A stretch of 64,000 nucleotides of DNA from Apoderus coryli (GCA_911728435.2 OU452203.1:13847651-13911650); one strand, 5' to 3'; numbered from the stretch's first letter, positions 1 through 10,830 are shown. Numbers and translations: made by a program. Notes: generated by a model not told the origin, from the letters alone.

Positions 1-479
1 ATAAACGTTGAAACGGTCGATGGCTTTAGCGAATTCAAACTATCCCTTTGTCGTTGTTCCTAGAGATTGAGTACGTGCTCAATCAATGAAATTAGTCGAT
101 AATCTGATTCAATCTGTTGTTGATGAAACATATTTAAAGAAAAATTGACGACATAATTACATGTCAGACGAGTGTACGAAAATTGTTTCCAAACTAGAAG
201 AACTCTGCGAATATTTTTTAACTGACACTTTGAATGGTATTGAAAATTAATCCAAATTTTGGAACCAGTAACAACGTGGTTTGTCACTTATGATCCTGAG
301 CAGGCGCTCCAATTACCCGTATTTACTGAGAATCAAAAAAGTTCCATTATTGCCTTGAGGTTTTTGCTCAACTCGCACGCTACGCATGAGCTTGTAACAT
401 TCGAAAGTGTCAAATCAGTCAAAAAAAATATTTTGATAGCGGCACTCTTTTCCTGTCCTTTCGGTATAGGACGTTTTTA

Positions 480-705
480 TTTTTATTGTAAACTTAATTC
501 AAATTATTCCCGAAATCTACACCTTTTCCAACAGTATTTCAAAAAGCGTCACATATATTTCAAAATAGTCATTTGATCTTTAAATAGTAGCATTTGAATT
601 TTCAAATTGTTACTTTTTTCAAAAAGAGTATTTTGTAATTCAAATTAGTTATTTGAATTTTCAAAATAATCAAAAGCATTTCCAAATAATCAAATGATCA
701 ATTCT
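480..705 (-). repeat. Left subterminal array of a degenerate TTTTGAAATAC-type unit
   Basis: Read on the minus strand, this stretch is a run of loosely conserved units of roughly 20-28 bases built around TTTTGAAAT followed by an ATGAC or AATTAA-like tail. The same unit occurs in the opposite orientation at about 1130-1167 and 1687-1885. The two inverted arrays bracket a decayed DDE transposase, so they look like subterminal repeats of one DNA transposon. The units are too diverged to fix a period or exact edges by eye. Confidence 0.5.
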
Positions 706-721
706 AATATACAAGTTTAAG

Positions 722-1135
722 GGTGCCGAATATCCATTTAATTGGAGCCATTTCCGCAATTGCTGCGCCAATGAGTGGATTTTACATCTTTTACAGCAAT
801 GGAGAGACTCAATTAGCAGACTTATTGATACTGTGCGATAAGCTCCGTGCCATTCAAGGTTAGAAGAAGCCCTAATTGATATAAAAGTAAACTCACTTAA
901 GATTAGGACCGTATTCTCCAATGTTAAACCCAATCGAGACTATTTGGTCGACCATAAAAAGTTTTGTAAAAAACTCCAAAGGGTATTTCAAATTTAACTC
1001 CTCCTGGAACTGATAGATGAAGGAAACAATACCATTGTTGGAGGCGGTGATTGTGCCGTACAACACTCTTCAACTTTTCACGGATCAGCATTAGCGTTAG
1101 AAGATATGCATGTGGAACAGACAAATTTTTGAAAT
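722..1135 (+). pseudogene. Decayed DDE transposase, IS630/Tc1/mariner-like
   Basis: Three short blocks of a DDE transposase lie in order on the plus strand but in different frames. About 727-760 reads NIHLIGAI. About 825-875 reads APCHSRLEEA, with a preceding GAT that would be the second acidic residue. About 897-960 reads LRLGPYSPMLNPIETIWS, the classic block around the third catalytic residue. This matches the IS630/Tc1/mariner type (IDNAPCHSRLEE then LGPYSPMLNPIE). The N-terminal DNA-binding half and first catalytic block were not found. At least two frameshifts and a stop make it non-functional. It sits between two inverted arrays of TTTTGAAATAC-like units, probably the subterminal repeats of the same element. 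Confidence 0.65.
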
Positions 1136-1167
1136 TAAAATAATACATTTTTGAATACAAATGACAC

Positions 1168-1686
1168 TGTAACGTTTTTCTGAGTTCGTTGTGTGAAATA
1201 ATAATGCACTTTAATTAAAACTAATTTATTTACACTTAGAATAAACAAACTAATAACTTAAACGAACTAATATGACATATTTATTTTCACTATTTATTTA
1301 TACTATTTATTTTACTATAATTTATATATCATATCACTGGACTATTCACTTCATTACTGATTCCCTGTCCCTCTTCTACGTTGGCTATTTATATGTTTTT
1401 CTCCTTTATCGAACGCTTCCAGTAAATAGTCGTTTGTACTACACCATTTTGGCGCGCGTACGTCCATTCCAGATCTATACTGTAAGCGAGGACATTCTAC
1501 CAAATTAACACAGCGCTGCCCCGGACGAGGTATAGCCGATTAAATCTGTACAGAGTCGCCTCTGTTTAGTTTGAGTCGCGAGCTTTCGAGAACGATTAAA
1601 ACTGATTACAATAGTATAGCCAACGCAGTGTTGGCGGATGTATTTATTTGTCTCTAAGCCTAAGGGACATTTTAATATTCGTCACA
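1168..1686 (-). mobile_element. Probable solo LTR (Gypsy-like), about 519 bp
   Basis: Read on the minus strand, the segment starts TGTGACGAATATT and ends AACGTTACA, the TG...CA ends with short inverted termini typical of LTRs. It has a GC-richer central block, a TATAAATA box (rc at about 1386-1393), and a promoter-distal AT-rich part with AATAAA-like signals. The flanks are ACAC and ATAC, a possible 4-bp target duplication with one mismatch. No gag, pol or second LTR lies beside it, so it is most simply a recombined solo LTR. It interrupts the right-hand array of TTTTGAAATAC-like units and is therefore younger than that element. The Gypsy assignment is by general LTR character only. Confidence 0.55.
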
Positions 1687-1885
1687 ATACTTTTGAAATA
1701 CAGTGGACGGATTTCTAATATCAGTTGATAATTTTGAAATACAAATAATTATGTTTTCTTATATTGAAATCACTAGTTCCAAATACATATGACACATTTT
1801 GAAATTGAATTAACTCTTGTGGAATACAATTAACACTTTTTGAAATCAACTTGATGTTTTTTGAAAAAAACTGATATTTTTGGCC
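1687..1885 (+). repeat. Right subterminal array of TTTTGAAATAC-type units
   Basis: About seven or eight successive loose copies of a 20-28 base unit (TTTTGAAATACAAATAAT, TTTTGAAATTGAATTAAC, TTTTTGAAATCAACTTG and similar). The orientation is opposite to the array at 480-705. A further unit lies at about 1130-1167, left of the nested LTR. Interpreted as subterminal repeats of the DDE element at 722-1135. Confidence 0.5.
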
Positions 1886-3100
1886 ACAGCATCATTGAAA
1901 ATGGTTTCCTAAGAGGCCATACTTAAGGCTAATTCACGCCATTCACCGATTATAACCGCGGTTGTGATGAGATTTGTCCTTGGTTTTGGCCCTGCATCGC
2001 AACCGATTCAAACAGCTTCTAACCCGCGTGAATGAGCGACAAGTAGGTAATCAAATGTTGATTTTATATCTATTTATTTAACATTTGTATTTTGTGAGGT
2101 TATGTCGTTAAGTAATGCGGTCACACAAATTATTTACGTAGCTTTATTATCTACAGAAAAGTTGAAAATCAATGAGGAAACATTAATAATGGCCACATCA
2201 TTTATAAGCAGAGTGGCGAAGTCCAGATCTGTAATATATTCCTTCATAGTTAATTCGAACAGCATAAAGACACTTTTTTTGTTCCATAATACCCCAATTT
2301 CACAAATATAAAAAACTGAAGTTCAATTCAATTCCTATTGGAAAATTATTTCAACGACTGCAAAATGAAAATAAATTCCTTCCAACAATTGAAATGAATT
2401 TATAAAGTCCGTTGTGAAAACAACGGCCTAGCAACATGCATCGTAAGTTATTGTAGAATGGATTATCTTAGAAGTAGTGCATTCGGTGTTTGTATGAAGA
2501 CATGCGGCATTGTAGATGTAAGACAGCAGTGAAATATTTGTAACCGGTTAGTTACTTAGAAAGAAAACTCACGAGACCGACAACTTTTCCCATGCTAAAT
2601 TCTTTGTTTCTGTCTTTTATTCAACAAGCATTACACTTGAAGTTTATGGACTCTTACATATAAATGCTCTCTCGACCTGCGCTTCTTTCAGGGACTTTAT
2701 GGCGGATGTGGAACAGCGGAAATGACATTTTCTCAAAGCTTTTGAGGAATAATGTTGCTATCATATTATTGCTGTTAATCTCACCAAAAGTGTATGTAAA
2801 ATAGGCCACACTACTTTACATGGGCGCCACCCAGATTAATTTCAGAGAAGGAAGCAGTAACTGTTTTTTTTACATTTGAGGCTCGGCTATGAGTTTGGGT
2901 TTTAAAGTTACAAAAATTAGATAAACTAGCGTTGATAAGTACGAATATAACGTTAAATTTGGCCACAGGCTGGTTGCAAATTATAGAGATGAAAAATTCT
3001 ACTGTGTGGTATTTGGAAGCAAATAAACGTATTGAAATTATGGTTGTGTATTTATTTTTTAATAACCCGCACTCTATGTCACATAAGTAATATAATATCT
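1886..3100. other. No recognisable gene; unclassified sequence
   Basis: The short open frame at 2102-2311 shows no recognisable motif. The stretch 1930-2040 is CpG-richer and has weak inverted similarity (attcacgcc versus gcgtgaat), which may be the remains of a small MITE. Nothing else stands out. Confidence 0.4.
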
Positions 3101-3104
3101 ATAT

Positions 3105-3168
3105 TGAGGCTATTAGTTTCACGATTTTTTTTTAATTGCACTGGAAATACGTATTTTCGGTCATTATA
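3105..3168 (+). repeat. Dispersed repeat module, copy 1
   Basis: The block GAGGCTATTAGTTTCA, then GGAAATACGTATTTTCGG and TCATTATA, recurs at about 45972-46050 (GAGGCTATTAGTTCA, GGAAATACGTGTTTTCGG, TCATTTTATA). In both places transposon-end-like or transposase-relic sequence follows within about 100 bases, so the module is probably a piece of a transposon end. Confidence 0.5.
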
Positions 3169-3330
3169 CACGGTGTTCAAAAAGACGCGGCAAAATTTAC
3201 GGGGGTGATTTCTCAGGTCATTTTATGGCAGCGTTATTGCTAGAAATTGGGAGCTTATATGGGCCTAACTAGATCAAAATGATTAAGTCCATTGGCGTTA
3301 GGGGGGCGCCTTAATAAACATTATTGACAA
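3169..3330 (+). repeat. Orphan Tc1/mariner-type transposon end
   Basis: TATACACGGTGTTCAAAAAG at 3166-3185 resembles terminal inverted repeats of insect Tc1/mariner-superfamily elements, which begin ACAGGGTGT or close variants next to a TA. The following ~150 bases have the feel of subterminal sequence. No matching opposite end was found nearby. Confidence 0.4.
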
Positions 3331-3427
3331 CAAAAATGTATGCCACTGACTGCAATTTAATTTCGATATTGTCTTGAGATAAAGCAACTAAAACTACAAC
3401 TTTATTATTTCTTGTATTTTCGTTTAT

Positions 3428-4645
3428 GAGATAATAATAATAATAAATGTTTTATTGTGAAAAAAAAAATGACAAAGATCATATATAAACAACTAATTAA
3501 AGTTACAAATAAGTCACTTAGTCTAATTACAGAAAAGGAATGAGATTTGGCAAAATAAACAATAAATATTGAGAGACAACGTTCTCTAAGAACATCAATT
3601 ACGGATAGAGCTTACGCCTCAACTCACATTTGAAACTATTCAATTCAAGGCATATCAATGATATCCAACATATTGTTTAAAAGTTTCGAGGCTATGTATG
3701 AAAAACAGCCTTCGAATTTAGTGGTGGAATGTTGCGGAATTGTAAAGGAGTTGAGGAGCGTCCCGTCCATGCACATCCGATATCCTAAAAAGCTGATCAT
3801 AAAGGTACTCCGGTTCATGCAAAGTAATAAATTTATTCAGCAATGCAGAATATAAAGAATTGAATCGAACACCAAGCCTTGGCTCTTTTAATTTATTAAA
3901 AAATGGACTAATGTGGGAAGCAAAAGGAACGAAACACGTAAATTTTATACAAGCGTTTTGAACTCGCTGTAATTTTAATTTATTATAATTAGCCAAATAA
4001 TAATAATACACCTGAGAGCAGTAGTCAAGGTGTGGATAAACCAACGATCTAACCAGCATTAACTATGTACTTTCGCTTAATGTAGATCTCAAATGATACA
4101 TGCATTTAAGTCTGAATGAATTCTTATAAAATTGAGCACAATGACCATTGAAACTTAGTTTGGAATCAATGAAAATATCCAAATATTTAGAGTTATCCAC
4201 CCACTGCACCTCCTCTCACCACCAATACACAAAGCCACAGTCTTACTGGGGTTCAGCCTCAGGCCATGACGCCCACACCAAGCTGAAAATTTAGCCTGCA
4301 CAAAGTGTCCGGAAACTCGGCAACAGAGCAATGGGAGTATATTTGGGCATCGTCCGCCTAAAGATGTACTACTGAATGGCGCAGGCTCATAGGCAAATCG
4401 AAAGTATAAATTGAAAAGAGAAGCGGTCCGAATATACTTCCCTGAGGGACGCCGCAGTTCAATTCTCTAAAGTCTGAGCAATCTGATCTGATTCTTACAT
4501 ATTACATTCTTTGGTACAGATAACTGCTAAACCATTGCAATGAAACTTCGTCAAAGCCCAAATACTGAAGCTTGCCATTCAAGAGGTCAAAATTAACCAG
4601 ATCAAAAGCCTTGCACTGGTCTAGCAAGACCACCACTAGCTCGGA
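3428..4645 (-). pseudogene. 5'-truncated non-LTR retrotransposon, reverse transcriptase C-terminal half
   Basis: Minus-strand blocks follow the order of a Jockey/CR1-group reverse transcriptase. LLDQCKAFDLVNFDLLNGKL (about 4640-4575) is the KAFD block. GVPQGS appears at about 4460-4445. LRLNPSKTVALCIGG lies at about 4285-4235. SLVYPHLDYCSQVYY and KLQRVQNACIKF (4059-3718) form the thumb region. The YADD block is scrambled and several frames are needed. The 3' end, CAATAAAACATTTATTATT plus an ATT tract, lies at about 3428-3460, so the poly-tail end is intact and the element is 5'-truncated like most non-LTR copies. At about 4645 it abuts a DD41D transposase relic. Jockey versus CR1 was not resolved. 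Confidence 0.8.
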
Positions 4646-4649
4646 TACA

Positions 4650-4994
4650 GGAATCCAATCCTCTCCTCATTGACTGGCGAACTCTCTCAAAAATACCAGG
4701 GTCGTTTCTAATCGAATTACACCCAGCAATAATGCAATTGCTTAGGTTCTCCGCATTTTTCACAGGAGTAGCGTAAACTAAAGACTTCAGGTGGCCCCAC
4801 ATGAAAAAATCCATTGGGTTTAAATCCGGGGATTGGGCAGGCAATAAGTGAGGTTCACCTTGGCCGATTTGGCGATTTCCGTACATTTCTGTTAAAAACT
4901 CGCAAACAACCCGACTAAAATGCGCTGGTGCACCATCGTGCATAAACCACATTGATTTCTTATCGCCAATTATATAGTATGCCGGGTGGTCCAT
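4650..4994 (-). pseudogene. DD41D Tc1/mariner transposase, C-terminal fragment
   Basis: The open frame contains MWFMHDGAPAHFSR (second catalytic Asp) and SPDLNPMDFFMWGHLKS (third catalytic Asp in PMD) with 41 residues between them, as in the intact copy at 11.6-13.7 kb. The tail NDPGIFERVRQSMRRGLDSC is the usual helical C-terminus. The first catalytic block and DNA-binding region are not contiguous with it. A related central fragment lies at 5340-5760. The reading frame runs on into non-LTR sequence below about 4650, marking a junction. Confidence 0.8.
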
Positions 4995-5339
4995 TTATCT
5001 TGAGACAGCCTTATATCTTAAAAACGGTACATTTTTCGTAAAAAAAAAAAAGTTCAAATAAAAGTTGTTTGCTATTGTGGCGGAATAACAATGGTGGCAC
5101 CCATTGACGAGTTTGTCAACCGTTTCAAGGTTATCTAAAGGTCAACTCGTTTTTTCTGAATGGAAACATATATTTTTCATTACCGAATCGGATTCTACAT
5201 AAAAATACAAATAACTTTTCTTAATAAATTTTTTTGATTTCGATAATAATTTGGGTTAATTTCTCTGTTTTTTTTCTTGGAACTGAGGTTCAAAAATTTA
5301 AAATTCATCGACTGATTATTTGATTTTAGATAATTATTT
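4995..5339 (-). repeat. AT-rich element-end-like sequence between two transposase fragments
   Basis: A plain AT-rich block with an A tract (about 5040-5051) separates the C-terminal fragment from the central fragment of DD41D transposase. It contains no transposase-like frame. It may be the subterminal region of one element or an inserted piece. Confidence 0.3.
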
Positions 5340-5759
5340 AATTGCCATTATTTATTTTTCTTTGCTTCAACGTTTTGACAAGACCACCTGTCTTCATCAT
5401 TAGTAAAATACGTTCTCGTAAACTTCTTAGCAACACAGTAATATATTGTAATAGGAAATAAAACGTCAAACTCCACGAAATCATTTGATTCGTGGGGAGT
5501 ATAAGTTTTCCAGGAATCCAGAAGGCGTGTGTTCCAGAAAGTCGCAATACACATCACTGGTAAGTCTTCCTGGTAAAAATACGGGTTCAATTAAACAGTC
5601 ACCGACAATTTCAATCCAAACGTTCAACGAGAACTGATGTTGAAAATGATCTTTAACTATCGCATGCGCATTTTCATCACACCATAAATGGTTATTCTGA
5701 AAAAATTCTTTATTGCATTTCATGAAAACCTCGGTTCATCAGTAAACAAAATCAACATC

Positions 5760-6039
5760 AGTTGCAATAAAAATACCAACGTCACCTCCACAAACTGTTT
5801 ATTATCTTAAAACATTTTAACATCGACCTCTAGTTAGTTTTGACATCTGTTTTGGGTGAGTTTTCACTTGATTGTTATGTCACTTTAGTATTGTTTACCG
5901 GTCATTTTCATGTTTGTATGTTTGATGTGTTTGCAGCTTTGTGGTGGCTGATGATGGGATCTGAGATATCCCGAAACATGTTCCACTATTAAGATAATAA
6001 ACCGTTTGAGGAGGTCACGTTGGTATTTTTATTGCAACT
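5760..6039 (+). mobile_element. 280-bp inverted-repeat element carrying a hammerhead-like motif
   Basis: The left arm (about 5760-5810, AGTTGCAATAAAAATACC...) and right arm (5989-6039) are reverse complements over 51 bp with three mismatches. The element splits the reading frame of a DD41D transposase, so it is an insertion. A hammerhead-like motif (5941-5989) sits directly against the right arm. The layout arm, middle, motif, opposite arm recurs at 39.7-40.6 kb and, on the minus strand, at 26.4-28.0 kb. The likely nature is a non-autonomous relative of Penelope-like elements; this is inference, since no coding sequence is present inside it. Confidence 0.65.
5941..5989 (+). ncRNA. Hammerhead ribozyme-like motif 1
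   Basis: Core CTGATGA (5948-5954) and GAAA (5973-5976) are present. Stem II is GGGAT/ATCCC (5956-5960 with 5968-5972). A minimal palindromic stem III ACATGT (5976-5981) is followed by T at 5982, so cleavage would be after 5982. Stem I pairs 5941-5947 with 5983-5989 (GTGG/CCAC plus three further pairs, two of them G-U). One extra T lies between CTGATGA and stem II, a departure from the canonical fold. A loopless stem III suggests activity mainly as a dimer, as described for some hammerheads in mobile elements. Self-cleavage is untested. Confidence 0.6.
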
Positions 6040-6469
6040 AATATTGCACTCCTCAGTTAAATATGGATTATTTGTTCTATTTCTTCAAAATGAACATCAG
6101 TAGTTGAGGAACGTAAACAATTTTTTGCAAACGCCATTGACAGAATGCCATACGTGGAGGAAAATCATTAAGAATGCGTCAAACAGTACTATTATTTACA
6201 TTCAAAACCTCAGCCACTTTTCGAGTAGAGGTACCTCGATTTTCTTCAACGAGCTCATCCTCTTCCATACCGTTCTTGCTGCCTTTGGCCTTCCTGTTCC
6301 CTCAATTCGTTTTAGTGTCCCTTTTTCATGAAGGCGTCGCTGAATGCTTGCAAAAAATCAGAAGACACACACGGAGGAAATCTTTCAGTGCCAAAAAAGT
6401 CACAGAAATATTAGTTTTACTCGAGGGCAACAGTTTATTAATTTTGATTTTAAGGTCTTCGTCTTAATT

Positions 6470-7790
6470 ATTCAATTATTTCACTGATATTTATTTATGT
6501 TCTATCTATTTAAGTACCTAATAGTTATTCAGAAAAGACGTACCCGAAAAATACTTTACACACACAGATCACGGTTTGTAACTCATAATTTTAGGAGGAT
6601 AAAAGCTAAAAAAAAAAAGTTGTAAGGAAAAATCTTAAACGAACAAATTTCTTTGTATGTTTTTCAACTTTTTTTTAGTTTAGAAAAATAAACGTTTAAA
6701 TATTTTCAGGATGTTATTACAATCCATATTATATCATAATCTTTCACCACTCAGGGGCAGCATGTTTATCATGTTTTTGATTTAATATTAATTATTTATA
6801 CCTATCATGATCGTCCTTAAAATTCTTGAGCGTTAACTTCCCAATAATCAGTATATATGTAAAGCCTTTAAGGATTCAATCTCACGTTTATAATTTGAAA
6901 AAAGCCAGTTATTTTTGACGCATCAGAATCATCCAGAACCAGTTCTTCATCAGAACGAAAATAATTATTGTATTAAGCTGTGTACCTGAATTCCATTCGA
7001 CTAATTTTCAATTTATTTGAACAAAATGTTCAAATCTTGAAAAAAACTTACAAATACACACCACCCATATACCTCCATTTCAGTTGTATATAAAATATTG
7101 GAATTACTTATTGACAGTTAAAAGTGAAATAAAAGATGCCTTTTCCCTTGATATTCTACATCGAGTGAAAATCTCGAGAAAAAAATCCATTGATGTTTTT
7201 AAAAAGAAGTCACAGCAATGAAAAGCAAACGACGAAAGAGCACTCTCTATTTGCTAAGACAAATTGGCAGCATATCCTTGTATATGTAAGTCGGGTTCGA
7301 AAGTAAAAATACTACCTTCCACCCTTTTTGACTAATGGTGTTTATTCTAGCGGATAATCTGCCCTCTTTTTCGGTAATGCAACGACAAGCAAACAAGCTA
7401 GAAAGGTTTTAAAACTCAATGTATGAGATTTTTATGGTGGAACATACCCTTTGGAATGTCATCTTCATGTAAAAATTGTTTAAGTGGTTTTGCGAAACAG
7501 AATAACCAACCAAATATTATGGTTGATGTTTATGTAAAGAATGGACAAATGTAGCAATATCAAATCACAACTTATTCAAATAACGGGACTATTATCGTGA
7601 CATATATTTATTATTAGTATCTCATATATTGCTCGAAACAGTACTGGATGCCATCTTCCGCGCCACCTTCATCACACGTACCAACAGCCCTAGTTTGATC
7701 CTACAGGTGCGAAAATAATCACGAGTAGTTGAGTAATTCTAGGTCAAAAAGTTCAAAATCGAAAAAATATTATTCATTTAAACTCTCTTC
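6470..7790. other. No recognisable gene
   Basis: AT-rich sequence without a convincing reading frame or repeat end. The open frames around 6104-6467 belong to the opposite strand of the transposase relic and are not genes. Confidence 0.4.
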
Positions 7791-7795
7791 AAGGC

Positions 7796-8200
7796 TCAAT
7801 TCATGTCCCTTGGAATTGCCGTGATTTTATTTTTGATGAATTCCTTTAACACTAGGATGAGTCTTGGTCTGTTGACATTAAAAAAAAGCAACAAATCTGG
7901 GCAGCTTGGAGGACAAGCACCGCTCCATTTTGGGATGTCACAGGTCAGGGTACTGTCAGTCTCAAAAAATTCCATTGAAAATGAACCTACGTCTTGCTGA
8001 AACAAAAAGTTGTCAGCGTCAAAACTTTGAGCCTAATTAATTTGAACCTATGAATTCCCAACACCTTTTTGCTGGAAAGGGTATTTGGTGTTATTCTTGC
8101 CGATTGTCTGGTCGCCAGAGAGTCGACTGTTTCATTCCGCTCTAAGCTGGAGTGGTCAGCAATCCAGACCACAGTCAGATTATTGTATTTTCCAAAAATT
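7796..8200 (-). pseudogene. Non-LTR retrotransposon relic, RNase H and C-terminal region
   Basis: The minus-strand frame contains VWIADHSSLERNETVDSLA, which corresponds to the conserved RNase H stretch WVPGHSGIEGNEKADELA of R1/I-group non-LTR elements (the GH of the motif is now DH). Downstream, in another frame, LLFFNVNRPRLILVLKEFIK resembles the short tail that closes such ORFs. Only about 130 codons remain. The clade assignment is approximate. Confidence 0.5.
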
Positions 8201-8339
8201 GAGAGTTTGTACTACATACTCATATTGATATAGATTTTGTTGAACCTTTATGACCACTCGGTGATCAGAGAAGATTGTATCGCAGCACCTTAATTAGTTT
8301 AATTTCAACGTTTTGATTTTAAATAAACCATCTTATGTG

Positions 8340-9720
8340 ATGCGGGAGGACAGGTTTGTTCGTGTGGGCTTAGTCCACCAGTCCAGACATACATTCCAAT
8401 ATGGTATTAATAATGGTTACAAGTTCCTCAGAGGCCCGACCTGGGTCCTCTATTGTTTTCAATCTTTATAATTCTCTTAGCCGAAATTATAGACTAAAGG
8501 AATGTGTGATGTTGACTATTGCAGGAATTTGCAGCGTATACTATCGAATCCTGGTTTGTTTAGAGTAGGCTACATTTAAACTCCTCAAAATGTAAAGTTA
8601 TATCTTATACTAGAAGGAGACTGCCTCTCAACTTTGATTGTATAATTGATGAGGAGTAACACTTCGACAGATGTCTGTCTTTCGATGCACATATGAAGAA
8701 CATACTAGATCTTATGGGTATATTCTGAGAAATTCCAGGTCTTTTGAAAATATACATACAATCACAACTTTATATTATTCTTATGTCAGATCAAAGCTAG
8801 AATATTGTCTCCTTATTATAATTGTCATAAAATTTCCTTAGAGAATTTTCAGCGGAAGTTTTAGAAAAATTTGGATATTAGGATTGAGGGTTTTTTACCC
8901 AGAAAGAGGTATATGGTTGAACAGGGATTGAAGTTGAGACGACTAATTTTGGCAATTAAGTATCCTTCGTCTTCGAATGGAGAGAATTTCAAAATATTTT
9001 TTCAGTATAATTAGATCTATCACTGTCAATTTTCAATTTAATTTAAACAATGATTTCACCAGTGGCGGCTTGTCATATGAAGCAAGTGAAGCAACGCTTC
9101 ATCTAAATAGTCAGTAAAATGAATACTACCATAAAAATGTAAATTTGTCTACGAAGCAGGCTTTATGGTATATATTTATATTTAACGATCATCGATAATG
9201 TACATATATATTTTGATATACATCTTCGCTGTGCACGGCACTTGACACTTGACACCCTTACCAGTGCTTGTATGGTCTGTTACACCAATAGCCTATTTAT
9301 CGTACCTGTTCTTACGCAGATGAAGCGTGCTTCAAAGCGTTTCCATCTATAATTCAGCAACAATACGCACGCAATACTGCCACTACGGCATATACCCAAT
9401 ATACAACGTGATACAACCATCTGACGGCCGGCATAGTTGCCAGGGTTTAATTGCACTAAGACCTTAGCACCTCCAAAATAATCTTGTCCAAACAACATAA
9501 GAAGCACACTTCACCACATTAAACTGCCACAAGCCGCCACTGGATTTCACCCCCTGATTAACGACATAATATGCTTGGAAAACTAATTATCAGATCGAAC
9601 TTTTTAGAGTTGAATAAATATAATAAATGCTCCATAAAAGTTGATACAGATAACTCCATTAAATTTGAAATAAATTTATATTGCCAACCTGTATATTTTA
9701 ATGGCTACTGTACTGTGTAA
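8340..9720 (+). pseudogene. Jockey-like reverse transcriptase relic split by a hAT MITE
   Basis: Plus-strand blocks in several frames follow the Jockey RT order. They include a remnant of GVPQGS-like sequence near 8430, then YTRRRLPLNFDCIIDEE near 8605, SYGYILRNSRSFENIHTITTLYYSYVRSKLEYC (8712-8805, in shorter pieces), and FLPRKRYMVEQGLKLRR near 8890-8945. The frame continues across a 483-bp insertion (9060-9542): sequence before it ends FNNDF and sequence after it reads TPLINDIICLEN. The copy is 5'-truncated and full of stops. It is close in kind to the better-preserved copy at 30.6-31.7 kb. Confidence 0.7.
9060..9542. mobile_element. hAT-type MITE with perfect 8-bp target duplication
   Basis: Ends CAGTGGCGGCTTGT (9060-9073) and ACAAGCCGCCACTG (9529-9542) are perfect 14-bp inverted repeats. 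The flanks GATTTCAC (9052-9059) and GATTTCAC (9543-9550) are an identical 8-bp target duplication, diagnostic of hAT transposition. No transposase is encoded in 483 bp; it must have been moved in trans. It sits inside a Jockey RT relic, whose frame is restored if the MITE and one duplication copy are removed. Confidence 0.92.
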
Positions 9721-10335
9721 AATGTAAATATTATTCAGTTTATATGTCACAAAGTAAAATATAGGCAGAATAACTAAATATACAAATATTATAAAATACA
9801 CACAATCTATGTTATATTTCATATATTCATGTATACATTTTATATATCCATGTGTAGGTATATTTACCGATCAATTCATTAGCATTATAATTAATACTCT
9901 TTTAATGTTTTAATTGAAAAGAAAAATAATTAAAGTCTATTAAATCTAAACGCAAATGCAGTAATTAGTAAATTTATTTCAGGAAATTGGTGCTCCCAAC
10001 AATTCTCTTTCATCTCAAAATATGTTCGTTTACAAATCGATGCATCTTTTCCAGGTATAGTGCTCCTAGAATTTTGCACTCCTAAACAGAAGAGCAGTCT
10101 GTTGCTAACCCATGACACTGTGGAATGCTAAAAATCTCTTTCATAACCAAGAAAACAAAGCTTTGTCAGAAGATAAAGTGTTACTGATTTTTCCTTGACA
10201 TATTTGATAAACACCATGATGGTCAATACGTGACATATTGAATTGGACTTGTTTGAGCTTTGAACCTGATTCAGCTTCAGTCTTACAGTTTTTTGTTGAG
10301 TCTTGTGCCATCAAGGCAGCATATTCACTCAGGGC
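9721..10335. other. No recognisable gene
   Basis: AT-rich. A minus-strand frame at about 10120-10310 lacks a recognised motif. Nothing else is visible. Confidence 0.4.
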
Positions 10336-10339
10336 GGCA

Positions 10340-10830
10340 AGCTTTGTTTAGCATTTACATAGAGATACCGTCTATCGAGACTTGCAACAATAGAAGATAA
10401 CCGAGAAAGCATAATACGGGGGCATCTGTTTATAAATTATTTTTACGAGGGCGGTAAAAATTGTAATTGTACATTCGTTGTTATTTAAATTAAGATGGTG
10501 AGCGAGATAGACAATATTTCGGGCATATTTCATAGTGGTTTTACTGTCTCGTTTATATATACTGTGTCCTAGGTTAGTCCTCAGGTTTTTCAAATTGTAA
10601 TTTAAGTAAAACGATTTGTTGATATTTAGGTTAGACTTAACGAGTTCATGTTTTTTGACGTTGAACAAAACACAATGATCCTTGATTTTGAAGGATTCAC
10701 CTCTAAGGATATATCGTTACCCGCTAAAATTTTAAGATTCTGTAGCTGTTGATTGATAACAGTGGAAAGAATTACATGATATTCGGGTTTAAAGGAGTAA
10801 GAGACTTGTGTATCGTCAGCAAATAACTGG
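10340..10830 (-). pseudogene. Non-LTR reverse transcriptase fragment (FADD region)
   Basis: The minus-strand frame has LFADDTQVSYSF, the catalytic FADD box, followed by LEVNPSKSRIIVF, the usual NPSKS block about 45 residues later. A second frame continues VKKHELVKSNLNINKS and then degenerate thumb sequence down to about 10340. Upstream RT motifs are absent and the 5' side meets a hAT-type relic at about 10985. Jockey/CR1 group by motif style. Confidence 0.7.

Larger units (their letters stand above)
5340..6430 (-). pseudogene. DD41D transposase relic split by an inverted-repeat element
   Basis: On the minus strand the N-terminal part (about 6430-6045) keeps LKRIEGTGRPKAARTV and STRKVAEVLNVNNSTV (helix-turn-helix), then FCQWRLQKIVYVP. 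The central part (about 5760-5480) keeps ILFTDEPRF (first catalytic Asp), NHLWCDENAHAI and FSLNVW, then VFLPGRLTSDVYCDFLEHT. The two parts are separated by a 280-bp insertion at 5760-6039. Several frameshifts and stops are present. Below about 5480 similarity fades. The family normally has about 340-370 residues; here the part after the LEHT motif is missing or replaced. Confidence 0.75.

Noticed and set aside
2102..2311. 69-codon open frame as a host gene
   Set aside because: No recognisable domain, no codon-use contrast and no neighbouring exon.
6104..6467. Plus-strand Phe/Ser-rich open frames
   Set aside because: Antisense to the helix-turn-helix part of a DD41D transposase.
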